Shown in pieces: positions 1 to 9,099 of a DNA stretch of 64,000 nt. Each line of letters begins with the position of its first letter. Position 1 is the first letter of the stretch. The stretch comes from Xanthomonas sontii (GTDB lineage: Bacteria; Pseudomonadota; Gammaproteobacteria; Xanthomonadales; Xanthomonadaceae), in contig NZ_CP132342.1 in assembly GCF_040529055.1 (NCBI RefSeq), positions 2,230,001 to 2,294,000 of the forward strand, written 5' to 3'. Under the pieces are notes generated by a model. That model was not told the origin of the DNA. It worked only from the letters and a program-made list of their open reading frames with translations, and searched no databases. Both the position numbers and the translations under genes were made by a program.

Positions 1-81
1 CTGATGACCGACGCGCCGTCGCCGATCGCCGACGCGCAGCTGGCCGAAGTGCACGTGCAGGTGCGCCCGCAGGCGCAGTGA
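1..81 (+). CDS. aspS: Aspartyl-tRNA synthetase, C-terminal end (partial)
   Basis: Only the last 26 codons are present, ending in TGA. The peptide begins LMTDAPSPIADAQLAE. This matches the final segment of bacterial-type AspRS as I know it (E. coli ends with LMTEAPS followed by an ALAEL stretch), a segment at the end of the class II catalytic core. The enzyme charges tRNA-Asp in the cytoplasm. The match is short, but the wording is distinctive and the following genes fit the order known downstream of aspS in xanthomonads. The bulk of the gene lies to the left of the window. Confidence 0.75.
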   Translation: MMTDAPSPIADAQLAEVHVQVRPQAQ

Positions 82-114
82 TCCCTTTCTTCCAACCGTA
101 GCGCAGGCCGACAC

Positions 115-426
115 ATGAGCGAGACCGCATTCAATCTGGAGTGGGAAACCCTCGGCAACGAGGGCGCAGTGGAGGCCATCGTCACCCAGCGCGCGCGCGT
201 GTTCGGCGGCTGGCTGGTGCGCGCCGGCAGCGGCGCCAACGCGCCGCTGGCGTTCGTGCCGGATCCGGAGGGCCGTTGGGACGGCGAGGACTTCGGCGAG
301 GACGATTACGAGTACGAGGAAGGCGACGAGGAAGAAGAGGACGAGGAAGAGGAAGGCGACGACGAGGACGAAGACGAGGACGACGGCGAAGAGGCCGACG
401 CCGACGCCGCGCACCCGGCGCGCTGA
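115..426 (+). CDS. Small protein with acidic poly-Asp/Glu tail
   Basis: This 103-residue protein has an ATG start 33 nt after the aspS stop. Residues 1-60 look like a small folded domain (FNLEWETLG, then VEAIVTQRARVFGGWLVR). From about residue 57 the protein becomes an almost pure Asp/Glu/Gly/Tyr tail of roughly 35 residues, ending with a short Ala/His/Pro stretch. There is no signal peptide or membrane segment. I do not recognise a named family. The GNAT gene starts with GTG only 3 nt after the stop, so the two are probably co-transcribed. Acidic tails of this type can bind basic proteins or metal ions, but no function can be assigned from sequence. The reading frame has normal third-position GC, which supports it being real. 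Confidence 0.7.
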   Translation: MSETAFNLEWETLGNEGAVEAIVTQRARVFGGWLVRAGSGANAPLAFVPDPEGRWDGEDFGEDDYEYEEGDEEEEDEEEEGDDEDEDEDDGEEADADAAHPAR

Positions 427-429
427 GTC

Positions 430-948
430 GTGCTGATTCGCCGTGCCACGCCGGACGATGCCGCGGCGGTCATCCGCATCGCCACGGCCACCTTCTGCGA
501 AACCTTCGGCCATCTGTATCCTGCGCAGGACCTGCAGGCCTTCCTCGACGAAGCCTATTCGATCGAGCGCGCGCAGGTGGTGCTGGCGCATCCGGACTAC
601 GCGATCTGGCTGGTCGAGCATGACGGCGAGGTGGTGGGACACGCTGCCGCTGGCCCTTGCGGCCTGCCGCATCCCGACGTGAAGCCTGGCGATGGCGAAC
701 TGAAGCGGCTGTACCTGCTGCGTGCCCACCAGAACGGCGGCTGGGGTGCCCGGCTGTTCGACACCGCCCTGGCCTGGCTGGAGCGCGACGGCCCGCGCAC
801 GCTGTGGCTCGGCGTGTGGTCGGAGAACCTCGGCGCGCAGCGTTTCTATGCGCGCTACGGCTTCGAGAAGGTCGGCACCTACGAATTCCCGGTGGGGCGG
901 GTGCGCGATCTCGAATTCATCCTGCGCCGGCCGCCGCGCGCGGCCTGA
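430..948 (+). CDS. GNAT family N-acetyltransferase
   Basis: This 172-residue cytoplasmic protein has the GNAT fold order. It starts with LIRRATPDDAAAVIRIA, has a central strand with VVGHAAAG, and then the acetyl-CoA loop region ELKRLYLLRAHQNGGWGARL at about residues 97-116. It finishes with the C-terminal NLGAQRFYARYGFEKVGTY strand-helix, in which the Tyr is often the general acid. GNAT enzymes move an acetyl group from acetyl-CoA to an amine; the substrate cannot be told from sequence. The start is GTG at 430, immediately after the upstream stop; no in-frame ATG lies close by. It is probably co-expressed with the acidic protein before it. Confidence 0.85.
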   Translation: MLIRRATPDDAAAVIRIATATFCETFGHLYPAQDLQAFLDEAYSIERAQVVLAHPDYAIWLVEHDGEVVGHAAAGPCGLPHPDVKPGDGELKRLYLLRAHQNGGWGARLFDTALAWLERDGPRTLWLGVWSENLGAQRFYARYGFEKVGTYEFPVGRVRDLEFILRRPPRAA

Positions 949-1045
949 CGCCTGCCGCCGGACCTCGTCCGGGCATGCCGCGTCGACACAGCGGCAACGA
1001 GCGCGCGCTACAGTGCTGGCCTGTCCAGCTTGAGGAGAGCACGCC

Positions 1046-1357
1046 ATGTTCCGACCGTGGATGGGAATCGCCGCCGTCGTGCCGCTGCTGGCCGCGTGCG
1101 CGCCACCGGCGTCGCTGCAGCCGGCCAGTGCCGGGCCGACGGTGCAGGGCGATGGCCGCTGCAACGTCGAGGCCGTGGCCTGGGCGGTGGGCCAGGAGGC
1201 CACCCAGGCGACCATGAGCCGGGTCTGGAAGGAGAGCGGAGCCGGCGTGGTACGGCCGATCGCGCCGGGCCAGGCGGTAACCCGCGACCTGCGCCTGGAT
1301 CGGCTCAACGTGTTCCTGGATGGCAGCAATCACATCGTTCGCACCACCTGCGGCTGA
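1046..1357 (+). CDS. I78-type peptidase inhibitor lipoprotein
   Basis: This 103-residue protein is preceded by a good ribosome binding site (GAGGAG, 8 nt before the ATG). A lipoprotein signal ends with LLAAC, and Cys18 is the predicted lipidated residue. The mature part (GDGRCNVEAVAWAVGQEAT and on to DLRLDRLNVFLD, ending IVRTTCG) has the layout of the inhibitor I78 family. In that family a short domain with two conserved cysteines and an RLNV-type strand inhibits serine peptidases. The predicted location is the envelope, facing the periplasm. The hydrolase that follows begins 7 nt after this stop. The family assignment rests on motif pattern, not an alignment search. Confidence 0.75.
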   Translation: MFRPWMGIAAVVPLLAACAPPASLQPASAGPTVQGDGRCNVEAVAWAVGQEATQATMSRVWKESGAGVVRPIAPGQAVTRDLRLDRLNVFLDGSNHIVRTTCG

Positions 1358-1364
1358 GTCGCCG

Positions 1365-1991
1365 ATGGCCGCCGCGCCCCAGGTGCTGTTGCTGCATGGC
1401 ATCTGGAACGCGCGGCCGTGGCTGCTGCCGCTGGCGCTGCGCCTGCGCCGCGAGGGCTGGCGCGTCGCCAGCTTCGGCTATTCGACCGCGTTCGGCGGCG
1501 CCGAGGTCGCGCTCCCACGGCTGCACGCCCGCATCGAACGTATGGCAGCCACCGGTCCGGTGGCGCTGGTCGGGCATAGCCTCGGCGGCCTGATCGCCTT
1601 GCAGGCCTTGCGGGAGGTGCCCTCGCTGCCGGTGACCCGGGTGGTGTGCCTGGGCAGCCCGCTGGCCGGCAGTGCCGCCGCGCGCGCCCTGGCGCAACGG
1701 CGGCTCGGACTGGCGCTGGGCCGCAGCGCGGCGCTGTTGCAGCAGGGTGTGGCGCGCTGGGAGGGGCCGGCCGAGGTCGGCATGGTCGCCGGCACCGTGG
1801 CGCGCGGGCTGGGCGCACGCTTTGTCGCGCTGGGGCCGGAGTCCGACGGCAGCGTGGCCCTGGCCGAGACCCGCGTGCCCGGCCTGGGCGATCACTGCCG
1901 GGTGCGTGCCAGCCACAGCGGCCTGCTGTTCTCGGCGCAGGCCGCGCGGCAGACCGCCGCCTTCCTGCGCGACGGCCGCTTCGCCGCCTGA
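1365..1991 (+). CDS. Alpha/beta hydrolase (lipase/esterase-like)
   Basis: With the ATG at 1365 the protein has 208 residues. An upstream in-frame ATG at 1320 lies inside the preceding gene and is less likely. The N terminus has the strand-oxyanion signature VLLLHGIWN. The nucleophile elbow GHSLGG (in VALVGHSLGGLIAL, about residues 65-78) supplies the catalytic Ser, and a late DHCRVRASHSG segment probably holds the catalytic His. There is no signal peptide, so it is probably cytoplasmic. The family includes triacylglycerol lipase-like and PGAP1-like esterases acting on esters or acyl chains; the substrate is unknown. It may be translationally coupled to the I78 inhibitor gene just before it. 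Confidence 0.8.
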   Translation: MAAAPQVLLLHGIWNARPWLLPLALRLRREGWRVASFGYSTAFGGAEVALPRLHARIERMAATGPVALVGHSLGGLIALQALREVPSLPVTRVVCLGSPLAGSAAARALAQRRLGLALGRSAALLQQGVARWEGPAEVGMVAGTVARGLGARFVALGPESDGSVALAETRVPGLGDHCRVRASHSGLLFSAQAARQTAAFLRDGRFAA

Positions 1992-2091
1992 GCCGGTCGC
2001 CAGACATCGAGCGTCCGGCGGCGGCGGTGGCCGGCGCCGCGTCGCGGTGTCCGCGCGACCGCCTTGGTGCCGGCACAGGCGATGCCGCCGC

Positions 2092-2988
2092 TTACGGCGT
2101 CACGAAGGTCTTCAGCCAGTCCAGCGTGGGGTTGAGCGCCCAGGCGGCGGTGCCGCTGCGGTAGTTGCCGTCGACCAGCACGCCCGTGCACTGGGTGCCT
2201 GGATAGCCGCCGAAGCCCATGAAGCAGTGGTCGGCGTAGAGGTCCTGCACCTCCCGGTCCTTGACGACGTACCAGCCGCTGCCGTTGCTGCGGAAGCACG
2301 ACTGCTGCCCGTCGCAGCGCAGGCCGGTGACCAGTTGCGCCTGGGTGCGGGCGACGTTCTCGGTGCCGCCGACGAACATGTCGCGCTCGCCGTTGATGAT
2401 GCGCAGGCGATCGGACGGCAGGCTGTGGTTGCCGTCGGCGATGCAGGAGGCCAGGTTGTAGTAGGCGGTGTAGGTCGTACCGGTGCCCTGGCCGAACGAG
2501 GCGGCGACCCGGGGATCGTAGTCGTGCGCCAGCACCGAGATGATCGAGCCCTGGCTGAGCCCGCCGGTCACCACGCCCTTGGAGCAATCGGCCTTGTCGC
2601 GGGCGCAGAGCTGGGCGATGGCGCTGTTGATGTTCTGCGCGTCGAAGATGGCCTTGGCGCGGTTGCCGATGACGCCGCAGCTGCCGAAGCTGGCGTTGTC
2701 GTACTCCACCGAGGCCGCCACGAAGCCCTTGGCCGCGGCGGCATTCACCGCGGCCATCGCCCAGTTGCTCTGGTAGTTCTCGCCGGTCCCGCCGATATGC
2801 ACGTAGACCGGGTACTTGCCCGTCGCGCGGGGTTCCTGGCCGCTGATCGCATAGGTGGTGACGCCGGCGTTGTAGCGGCCCCGGAAGGCATCGGTCTGGG
2901 CGCTGGCCAGGCCCGGGGCGGCAAGGGCGAGCAGGCCCAGGCAGCGCAGGGCCAGCGACAGGAACGGGGCGGGGGTGGTGCGGGACAT
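2092..2988 (-). CDS. Secreted alpha/beta hydrolase-like protein
   Basis: This 298-residue protein has a clear Sec signal peptide (hydrophobic [19 protein letters not shown], cleavage expected after ASA near residue 30). A strong AAGGAG ribosome binding site lies about 7 nt before the ATG. The mature protein carries [12 protein letters not shown] (oxyanion region) and [10 protein letters not shown], a G-x-S-x-G nucleophile elbow near residue 145. Later Cys-rich segments ([24 protein letters not shown]) may form disulphides, and the His in DHCFMG could complete the triad. It is probably periplasmic or extracellular. The exact substrate is unknown. It converges with the hydrolase on the plus strand, with a 100-bp gap. 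Confidence 0.75.
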   Translation of the reverse strand: MSRTTPAPFLSLALRCLGLLALAAPGLASAQTDAFRGRYNAGVTTYAISGQEPRATGKYPVYVHIGGTGENYQSNWAMAAVNAAAAKGFVAASVEYDNASFGSCGVIGNRAKAIFDAQNINSAIAQLCARDKADCSKGVVTGGLSQGSIISVLAHDYDPRVAASFGQGTGTTYTAYYNLASCIADGNHSLPSDRLRIINGERDMFVGGTENVARTQAQLVTGLRCDGQQSCFRSNGSGWYVVKDREVQDLYADHCFMGFGGYPGTQCTGVLVDGNYRSGTAAWALNPTLDWLKTFVTP

Positions 2989-3230
2989 GAGGGATCTCCT
3001 TTCGGTGCGATGGAAAGCGGGCGCGACTTACGGGTTCAGCCTCCAGGTGGGGCGTGACAGTTCTGGCAGCGATGTGGCGCGCATGGGTAGACAGTCCGCC
3101 AAGGTTCGACCGGCAGCACGGGCCGACGTGCGCTGGAGTGGGCGCCGGCCGGGGAACCGGCGGCATGCGCCGGTCGCACGCGCGGTCGGTCGTCGGCGCG
3201 GCCGGGCCGCGGGATGTGCGCGGCATCAGG
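2989..3230. other. Intergenic region upstream of yebC
   Basis: This stretch between two divergently transcribed genes has no convincing reading frame. It contains the ribosome binding site of the minus-strand hydrolase at its left end and leads into the putative yebC promoter at its right end. I see no repeat element or RNA gene in it. Confidence 0.5.
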
Positions 3231-3236
3231 TAAAAT
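3231..3236 (+). promoter_or_regulatory. Putative -10 element for yebC-ruv genes
   Basis: TAAAAT stands out in an otherwise very GC-rich upstream region, 36 nt before the yebC ATG. No good -35 hexamer is visible 16-18 nt upstream, so this is only a candidate start-proximal element for the yebC-ruvC-ruvA transcript. Confidence 0.35.
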
Positions 3237-3271
3237 CCGCGTCTTGTCCTTACAACTGTCCGGAACGCCCC

Positions 3272-4006
3272 ATGGGTAGAGGCCCCTCGATCGAAGCCCG
3301 CAAGAACGCATCCGATGCGAAGCGCGGCAAGATTTTCACCAAGATCATCCGCGAGATCGGCGTCGCCGCGCGCGCCGGCGGCGGCGATCCGTCCAACAAC
3401 CCGCGGCTGCGCGTGGCGATGGACAAGGGGCTGGCCTCCAACATGTCCAAGGACGTGATCGAGCGCGCGATCAAGAAGGCCACCGGCGAACTGGAAGGCG
3501 TGGAGTACGAGGAAGTGCGCTACGAGGGCTACGCCCCGGGCGGGGTGGCGGTGATCGTCGACTGCCTGACCGACAACCGCGTGCGCACCGTGGCCGACGT
3601 GCGCCATGCCTTCAGCAAGTGCGGCGGCAACATGGGCACCGACGGCTCGGTGGCCTTCATGTTCAAGCGCCTGGGCGTGCTCAGCTTCGCCGCCGGCGCC
3701 GACGAGGAGAAGATCACCGAGGTGGCGATCGAGGCCGGCGCCGACGACATCGTGGTCTACCCCGAGGACGGCGCGATCGACGTGCTGACCGCGCCGGAGG
3801 CGTTCCAGGCGGTCAAGGACGCCATGGACGCGGCCGGCCTGTCCGCCGACCATGCCGAAATCACCTTCCGCGCCGACAACGACATCGCCGTGGACGGCGA
3901 TACCGCGGTGCAGGTGCGCAAGCTGCTGGACATGCTGGAAGACCTGGACGACGTGCAGAACGTCTATTCCAACGTCGACCAGGCCGCGCTGAGTGACGGG
4001 GGCTGA
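3272..4006 (+). CDS. yebC: YebC/PmpR (TACO1) family regulator or translation factor
   Basis: With the ATG at 3272 ([19 protein letters not shown]) the protein has 244 residues, the usual length for this family. An earlier in-frame start exists, but the conserved N terminus begins here. Conserved segments are [40 protein letters not shown], the [23 protein letters not shown] core and GADDI near residue 155. Members are described as DNA-binding regulators (PmpR) and, more recently, as factors helping ribosomes through difficult motifs. It is cytoplasmic. Its position just upstream of ruvC and ruvA is conserved in many proteobacteria. Confidence 0.93.
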   Translation: MGRGPSIEARKNASDAKRGKIFTKIIREIGVAARAGGGDPSNNPRLRVAMDKGLASNMSKDVIERAIKKATGELEGVEYEEVRYEGYAPGGVAVIVDCLTDNRVRTVADVRHAFSKCGGNMGTDGSVAFMFKRLGVLSFAAGADEEKITEVAIEAGADDIVVYPEDGAIDVLTAPEAFQAVKDAMDAAGLSADHAEITFRADNDIAVDGDTAVQVRKLLDMLEDLDDVQNVYSNVDQAALSDGG

Positions 4007-4088
4007 CACCATGAAACCCGGGGCCCGGGGCCCAAGACCCGGAACCCGGAGCGGCGTCGTGCCGGTGCCGGAGGCATCGCCGACGTCG

Positions 4089-4685
4089 ATGGCTGCCACG
4101 GGCATCTCTGCCCGCACGGGCGCTGCTTTCCCGATTCCCGATTCCCGATTCCCCAATCCCGGCTCTACCCGCATCCTCGGCATCGACCCCGGCTCGCAGC
4201 GCACCGGCGTGGGCATCATCGACGTGGACGCGGCTGGCCGTACCCGGCACGTGCACCACGCGCCGCTGGTACTGCTCGGCGAGGGCGACTTCGCCCTGCG
4301 GCTCAAGCGCCTGCTGCACGGGCTGGACGCGCTGATCGAGGAGTACCGGCCGCAGGAAGTGGCGATCGAGCGCGTGTTCATGGGCAAGAGCGCCGACGCG
4401 GCACTGAAGCTCGGCCATGCCCGCGGCGCGGCGATCTGCGCGGCGGTGCTGCGCGAGTTGCCGGTGCACGAGTACGCCGCCAAGGAGATCAAGCTCGCCG
4501 TGGTCGGCAAGGGCGCGGCGGAGAAGCAGCAGGTGCAACACATGGTCGGTCTCATGCTGAGCCTGACCGGCAAACTTCAGGCCGACGCCGCCGACGCACT
4601 GGCCGTCGCCATCACCCATGCCCACGTGCGCGCCACCGCGCAGCGCCTGGGCGTCAGCACGCAGCAGGCGTGGAGCAGAAAATGA
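4089..4685 (+). CDS. ruvC: Crossover junction endodeoxyribonuclease RuvC with repeat-encoded N-terminal extension
   Basis: RuvC resolves Holliday junctions in the RuvABC complex. The family core starts at [19 protein letters not shown] (codons from 4167) and carries the catalytic Asp in GIDPGS, the Glu in [10 protein letters not shown], and late Asp residues in [14 protein letters not shown]. Homologues normally start with Met directly before TRILGID, but here that codon is TCT (Ser). The frame stays open through a CCCGATTC-type repeat upstream, which encodes [14 protein letters not shown] chose ATG 4089 (198 residues) because GGAGG lies 14 nt before it. ATG 4011 or 3993 would give 224 or 230 residues. 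The true start is uncertain; the family is certain. Confidence 0.85.
   Translation: MAATGISARTGAAFPIPDSRFPNPGSTRILGIDPGSQRTGVGIIDVDAAGRTRHVHHAPLVLLGEGDFALRLKRLLHGLDALIEEYRPQEVAIERVFMGKSADAALKLGHARGAAICAAVLRELPVHEYAAKEIKLAVVGKGAAEKQQVQHMVGLMLSLTGKLQADAADALAVAITHAHVRATAQRLGVSTQQAWSRK
4128..4162 (+). repeat. CCCGATTC/CCCCAATC repeat arm inside the ruvC 5' coding region
   Basis: This tract contains successive degenerate units TTCCCGA, TTCCCGA, TTCCCGA, TTCCCCAA, TCCCGG. It is the same pyrimidine-rich arm that precedes ruvA, ruvB, queC, the YoaA helicase gene and tsaB. Here it sits directly before the codon where RuvC homology starts, and it is translated. No purine-rich partner arm is evident at the end of yebC; instead a CCCGGGGCCC-type GC iteration (4017-4052) occupies that junction. 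Confidence 0.8.
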
Positions 4686-4693
4686 CAAAGGCT

Positions 4694-4789
4694 GGGAGTC
4701 GGGAGTCGGGAATCGGGAATCGGAACAGCAGAAGCGGTGAAGCGGTCGCCCGCTTTGCCGATTCCCCATTCCCCACTCCCCAATCCCGG
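4694..4789. repeat. Inverted pair of GGGAATC-type arms between ruvC and ruvA
   Basis: The purine arm at 4694-4724 (GGGAGTC, GGGAGTC, GGGAATC, GGGAATC) starts 9 nt after the ruvC stop. The pyrimidine arm at 4759-4789 (GATTCCCC, ATTCCCC, ACTCCCC, AATCCC) ends 20 nt before the ruvA ATG. The two could fold into a long imperfect stem in the ruvCA mRNA with a loop of about 34 nt. A small GGCGCC-centred hairpin (GGCGCCTCGCACGAGGCGCC) follows and abuts the ruvA start. Confidence 0.8.
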
Positions 4790-4809
4790 CGCCTCGCACG
4801 AGGCGCCCA

Positions 4810-5394
4810 ATGATCGGCCGTCTGCGCGGGATCCTGGCCTACAAGCAGCCGCCGTGGCTGGTGATCGACGTGGGTGGGGTGGGGTATGAGCTGGAGGCGC
4901 CGATGAGCACCTTCTACGACCTGCCCGACGTCGGTCGCGACGTCATCCTGTTCACCCACTATGCGCAGAAGGAGGACAGCGTGTCGCTGTACGGCTTCCT
5001 GCGCGAGGGCGAGCGGCGGCTGTTCCGCGACGTGCAGCGGGTCAGCGGGATCGGCGCGAAGATCGCGCTGGCGGTGCTGTCCGGGGTCAGCGTCGACGAG
5101 TTCGCGCGGCTGATCACCGCCGCCGACGTCACCGCGCTGACCCGCATCCCCGGCATCGGCAAGAAGACCGCCGAGCGCATGGTGGTGGAACTGCGCGACC
5201 GCGCGGCCGACTTCAGCGGCGGTGCGCCGGTGACCGGACAACTGGGTACCGACGCGGTCTCCGAGGCCACGGTGGCGCTGCAGCAACTCGGCTACAAGCC
5301 GGCCGAGGCGGCGAAGATGGCGCGCGACGCCGCCGCCGACGGCGACGAGGTCGCCACGGTGATCCGCAAGGCCCTGCAGGCGGCGCTGCGCTGA
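4810..5394 (+). CDS. ruvA: Holliday junction branch migration protein RuvA
   Basis: This 194-residue protein is typical of RuvA. The OB-fold domain I runs from [29 protein letters not shown]. The two helix-hairpin-helix motifs of domain II include [15 protein letters not shown] and [18 protein letters not shown] (about residues 75-130). A flexible Gly/Thr linker leads to domain III ([21 protein letters not shown]), which contacts RuvB. RuvA tetramers bind four-way junctions and load the RuvB motor. The start at 4810 has no obvious Shine-Dalgarno sequence; instead a repeat arm and a small hairpin lie directly upstream. ruvB is separated from it by kup. Confidence 0.96.
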   Translation: MIGRLRGILAYKQPPWLVIDVGGVGYELEAPMSTFYDLPDVGRDVILFTHYAQKEDSVSLYGFLREGERRLFRDVQRVSGIGAKIALAVLSGVSVDEFARLITAADVTALTRIPGIGKKTAERMVVELRDRAADFSGGAPVTGQLGTDAVSEATVALQQLGYKPAEAAKMARDAAADGDEVATVIRKALQAALR

Positions 5395-5452
5395 CCTCGG
5401 GTCGGCTCGGCTCCCCGCTCTTTCTTCACGTTCTGGCGCTACTCTTCCCACC

Positions 5453-7366
<1,914 letters not shown>

Positions 7367-7388
7367 GGCCGCGACGGTGTCGCGGCCT

Positions 7389-7542
7389 TGGGAATGGGGA
7401 GGCGGGAATGGGGAACAGGGAAAGGCAACGGCCGCGGCGTCTGGCCTGAAACCAGGCGGCGACCATCAAAGTAAGCGCCAGCCGTGCCGCCAACCGCTAC
7501 TATTGTCCGCTCGATTCCCCATTCCCGATTCCCCAATCCCGG
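7389..7542. repeat. Inverted pair of GGGAATG-type arms between kup and ruvB
   Basis: The purine arm at 7389-7423 (GGGAATGGGGA, GGCGGGAATGGGGAAC) begins about 22 nt after the kup stop. The pyrimidine arm at 7512-7542 (GATTCCCC, ATTCCC, GATTCCCC, AATCCC) ends 6 nt before the ruvB ATG. The intervening 88 nt hold no gene. As in the other junctions, the stretch before the start codon contains no Shine-Dalgarno sequence. Confidence 0.8.
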
Positions 7543-7548
7543 CTTTCC

Positions 7549-8586
7549 ATGGACCGCATCATCGCCAGCAGCGCCACCCGCGAGGATGACGCGGCCGAGG
7601 CCAGCATCCGCCCCAAGCGGCTGGACGACTATCTCGGCCAGCAGCCGGTGCGCGAGCAGCTGTCGATCTACATCGAGGCGGCCAAGGCGCGCGGGGAGGC
7701 GATGGACCATGTGCTGATCTTCGGGCCGCCGGGCCTGGGCAAGACCACGCTCAGCCATGTCATCGCCAACGAGCTGGGGGTCAATCTGCGGGTCACCTCC
7801 GGCCCGGTGATCGAGAAGGCCGGCGACTTGGCCGCGCTGCTGACCAACCTGCAGCCGCACGACGTGCTGTTCATCGACGAGATCCACCGCCTGTCGCCGG
7901 TGGTCGAGGAAGTGCTGTACCCGGCGATGGAAGACTTCCAGATCGACATCATGATCGGCGAGGGCCCGGCCGCGCGCTCGATCAAGATCGACCTGCCGCC
8001 GTTCACCCTGATCGGCGCCACCACCCGCGCCGGCCTGCTGACCGCGCCCTTGCGCGACCGCTTCGGCATCGTCCAGCGCCTGGCCTTCTACACCCCGGAC
8101 GAGCTGGCGCAGATCGTGCGCCGCTCCGCCAGCATCCTCGGCATCGCCTGCAACGCCGACGGCTGCGCCGAGATCGCGCGCCGCGCGCGCGGCACCCCGC
8201 GCATCGCCAACCGCCTGCTGCGGCGGGTCCGCGACTTCGCGCAGGTCCGCGCCGGCGGGCAGATCGACCTGGCCGTGGCGCAGGCCGCCACGCAGATGCT
8301 CAAGGTCGACGCCGAGGGCTTCGACGAGCTGGACCGGCGCATGCTGCGCACCATCATCGAGTACTTCGACGGCGGCCCGGTCGGTGTCGAGTCGCTGGCC
8401 GCCTCGCTGTCGGAGGAGCGCGGCACCCTGGAGGACGTGATCGAGCCTTACCTGATCCAGCAGGGCTACCTGATCCGCACCGCCCGCGGCCGCATGGCCA
8501 CCAACAAGGCCTATCTGCACTTGGGCCTGCAGCCCAAGCACCGGGAATTGGGAATCGGGAGTGGGGAATCGGGGGCGCTGTTCTAG
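7549..8586 (+). CDS. ruvB: Holliday junction branch migration ATPase RuvB
   Basis: This 345-residue AAA+ motor drives branch migration with RuvA. Visible motifs are Walker [10 protein letters not shown] at residues 59-67, Walker [10 protein letters not shown], sensor [19 protein letters not shown], and the C-terminal winged-helix DNA-binding region ending in [14 protein letters not shown]. Homologues normally end a few residues after the YLHLGL motif. Here the last 16 residues (about 330-345, [11 protein letters not shown] then ALF) are encoded by a GGGAATC-type repeat arm, so the repeat has replaced or extended the native C terminus. There is no Shine-Dalgarno sequence before the ATG. Confidence 0.96.
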   Translation: MDRIIASSATREDDAAEASIRPKRLDDYLGQQPVREQLSIYIEAAKARGEAMDHVLIFGPPGLGKTTLSHVIANELGVNLRVTSGPVIEKAGDLAALLTNLQPHDVLFIDEIHRLSPVVEEVLYPAMEDFQIDIMIGEGPAARSIKIDLPPFTLIGATTRAGLLTAPLRDRFGIVQRLAFYTPDELAQIVRRSASILGIACNADGCAEIARRARGTPRIANRLLRRVRDFAQVRAGGQIDLAVAQAATQMLKVDAEGFDELDRRMLRTIIEYFDGGPVGVESLAASLSEERGTLEDVIEPYLIQQGYLIRTARGRMATNKAYLHLGLQPKHRELGIGSGESGALF

Positions 8587-8663
8587 GATGTTCTGGTTAC
8601 CCAGCTATCGACAGGAGCGCCGCTCTTGACTGCCGATTCCCCATTCCCCGTTCCCGATTCCCG
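8543..8663. repeat. Inverted pair of repeat arms, both translated, at the ruvB-ybgC junction
   Basis: The purine arm at 8543-8575 (GGGAATTGGGAATC, GGGAGTGGGGAATC) lies inside the ruvB 3' end and encodes its tail. The pyrimidine arm at 8634-8663 (GATTCCCC, ATTCCCC, GTTCCC, GATTCCCGG) lies inside the 5' end of ybgC and encodes residues 4-13. The two arms could pair across the ruvB stop and the ybgC start region. Confidence 0.8.
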
Positions 8664-9099
8664 GCTATTCAGTTGGCCGACACGCGTCTACTGGGAAGAT
8701 ACCGACGCCGGTGGCGTGGTCTACCACGCGCGCTACGTGGCCTTCCTGGAGCGGGCGCGCACGGAGTGGTTGCGGGCGCTGGGGTATGGTCAGGAGCGTC
8801 TGCGCCTGCAACACGATCTAGTGTTCGCGGTGCGCGCGATGCAGCTCGACTTCCTGCGCCCGGCACGCCTGGACGATTCCCTGCAGGTCGGCGTCGCGCT
8901 GTCGCAATGCAAGCGCGCCAGCCTGGTGTTCGCGCAGTCGATCCGCCGCGACGACGGGGAGCTGCTGTTGCGCGCGCAAGTGCGGGTGGCCGCGCTCAGC
9001 GCCGGCAGCTTCCGCCCGCGCGGCATGGACGACGCGCTGCACGATGCATTGAAAGTTCTTGAAATCACTGAAGCCGAATTACTGAGGAACGACGGATGA
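8626..9099 (+). CDS. ybgC: Tol-Pal system-associated acyl-CoA thioesterase YbgC
   Basis: This 157-residue hotdog-fold thioesterase is the usual first gene of the tol-pal operon. The 4-hydroxybenzoyl-CoA thioesterase signature WPTRVYWEDTDAGGVVYHA lies at residues 17-35, with the catalytic Asp in EDTDAGG. The TTG start at 8626 is supported by an AGGAG ribosome binding site 8 nt upstream (8613-8617), and there is no ATG before the conserved core. Residues 2-14 are read through a CCCGATTC repeat arm and do not resemble the family. The stop overlaps the tolQ ATG (ATGA), which implies coupled translation. It acts in the cytoplasm, probably on acyl-CoA or acyl-ACP linked to phospholipid metabolism. 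Confidence 0.92.
   Translation: MTADSPFPVPDSRLFSWPTRVYWEDTDAGGVVYHARYVAFLERARTEWLRALGYGQERLRLQHDLVFAVRAMQLDFLRPARLDDSLQVGVALSQCKRASLVFAQSIRRDDGELLLRAQVRVAALSAGSFRPRGMDDALHDALKVLEITEAELLRNDG

Noticed and set aside
306..491. Minus-strand poly-Ser frame
   Set aside because: It is the antisense reading of the GAG/GAC tail of the acidic protein; no start signal or independent support.
3993..4088. Earliest ATG codons as the ruvC start
   Set aside because: They overlap or abut the yebC stop and would add 50-60 residues of low-complexity Pro/Gly/Arg sequence encoded by a CCCGGGGCCC iteration. I kept 4089 as a compromise while noting the uncertainty.
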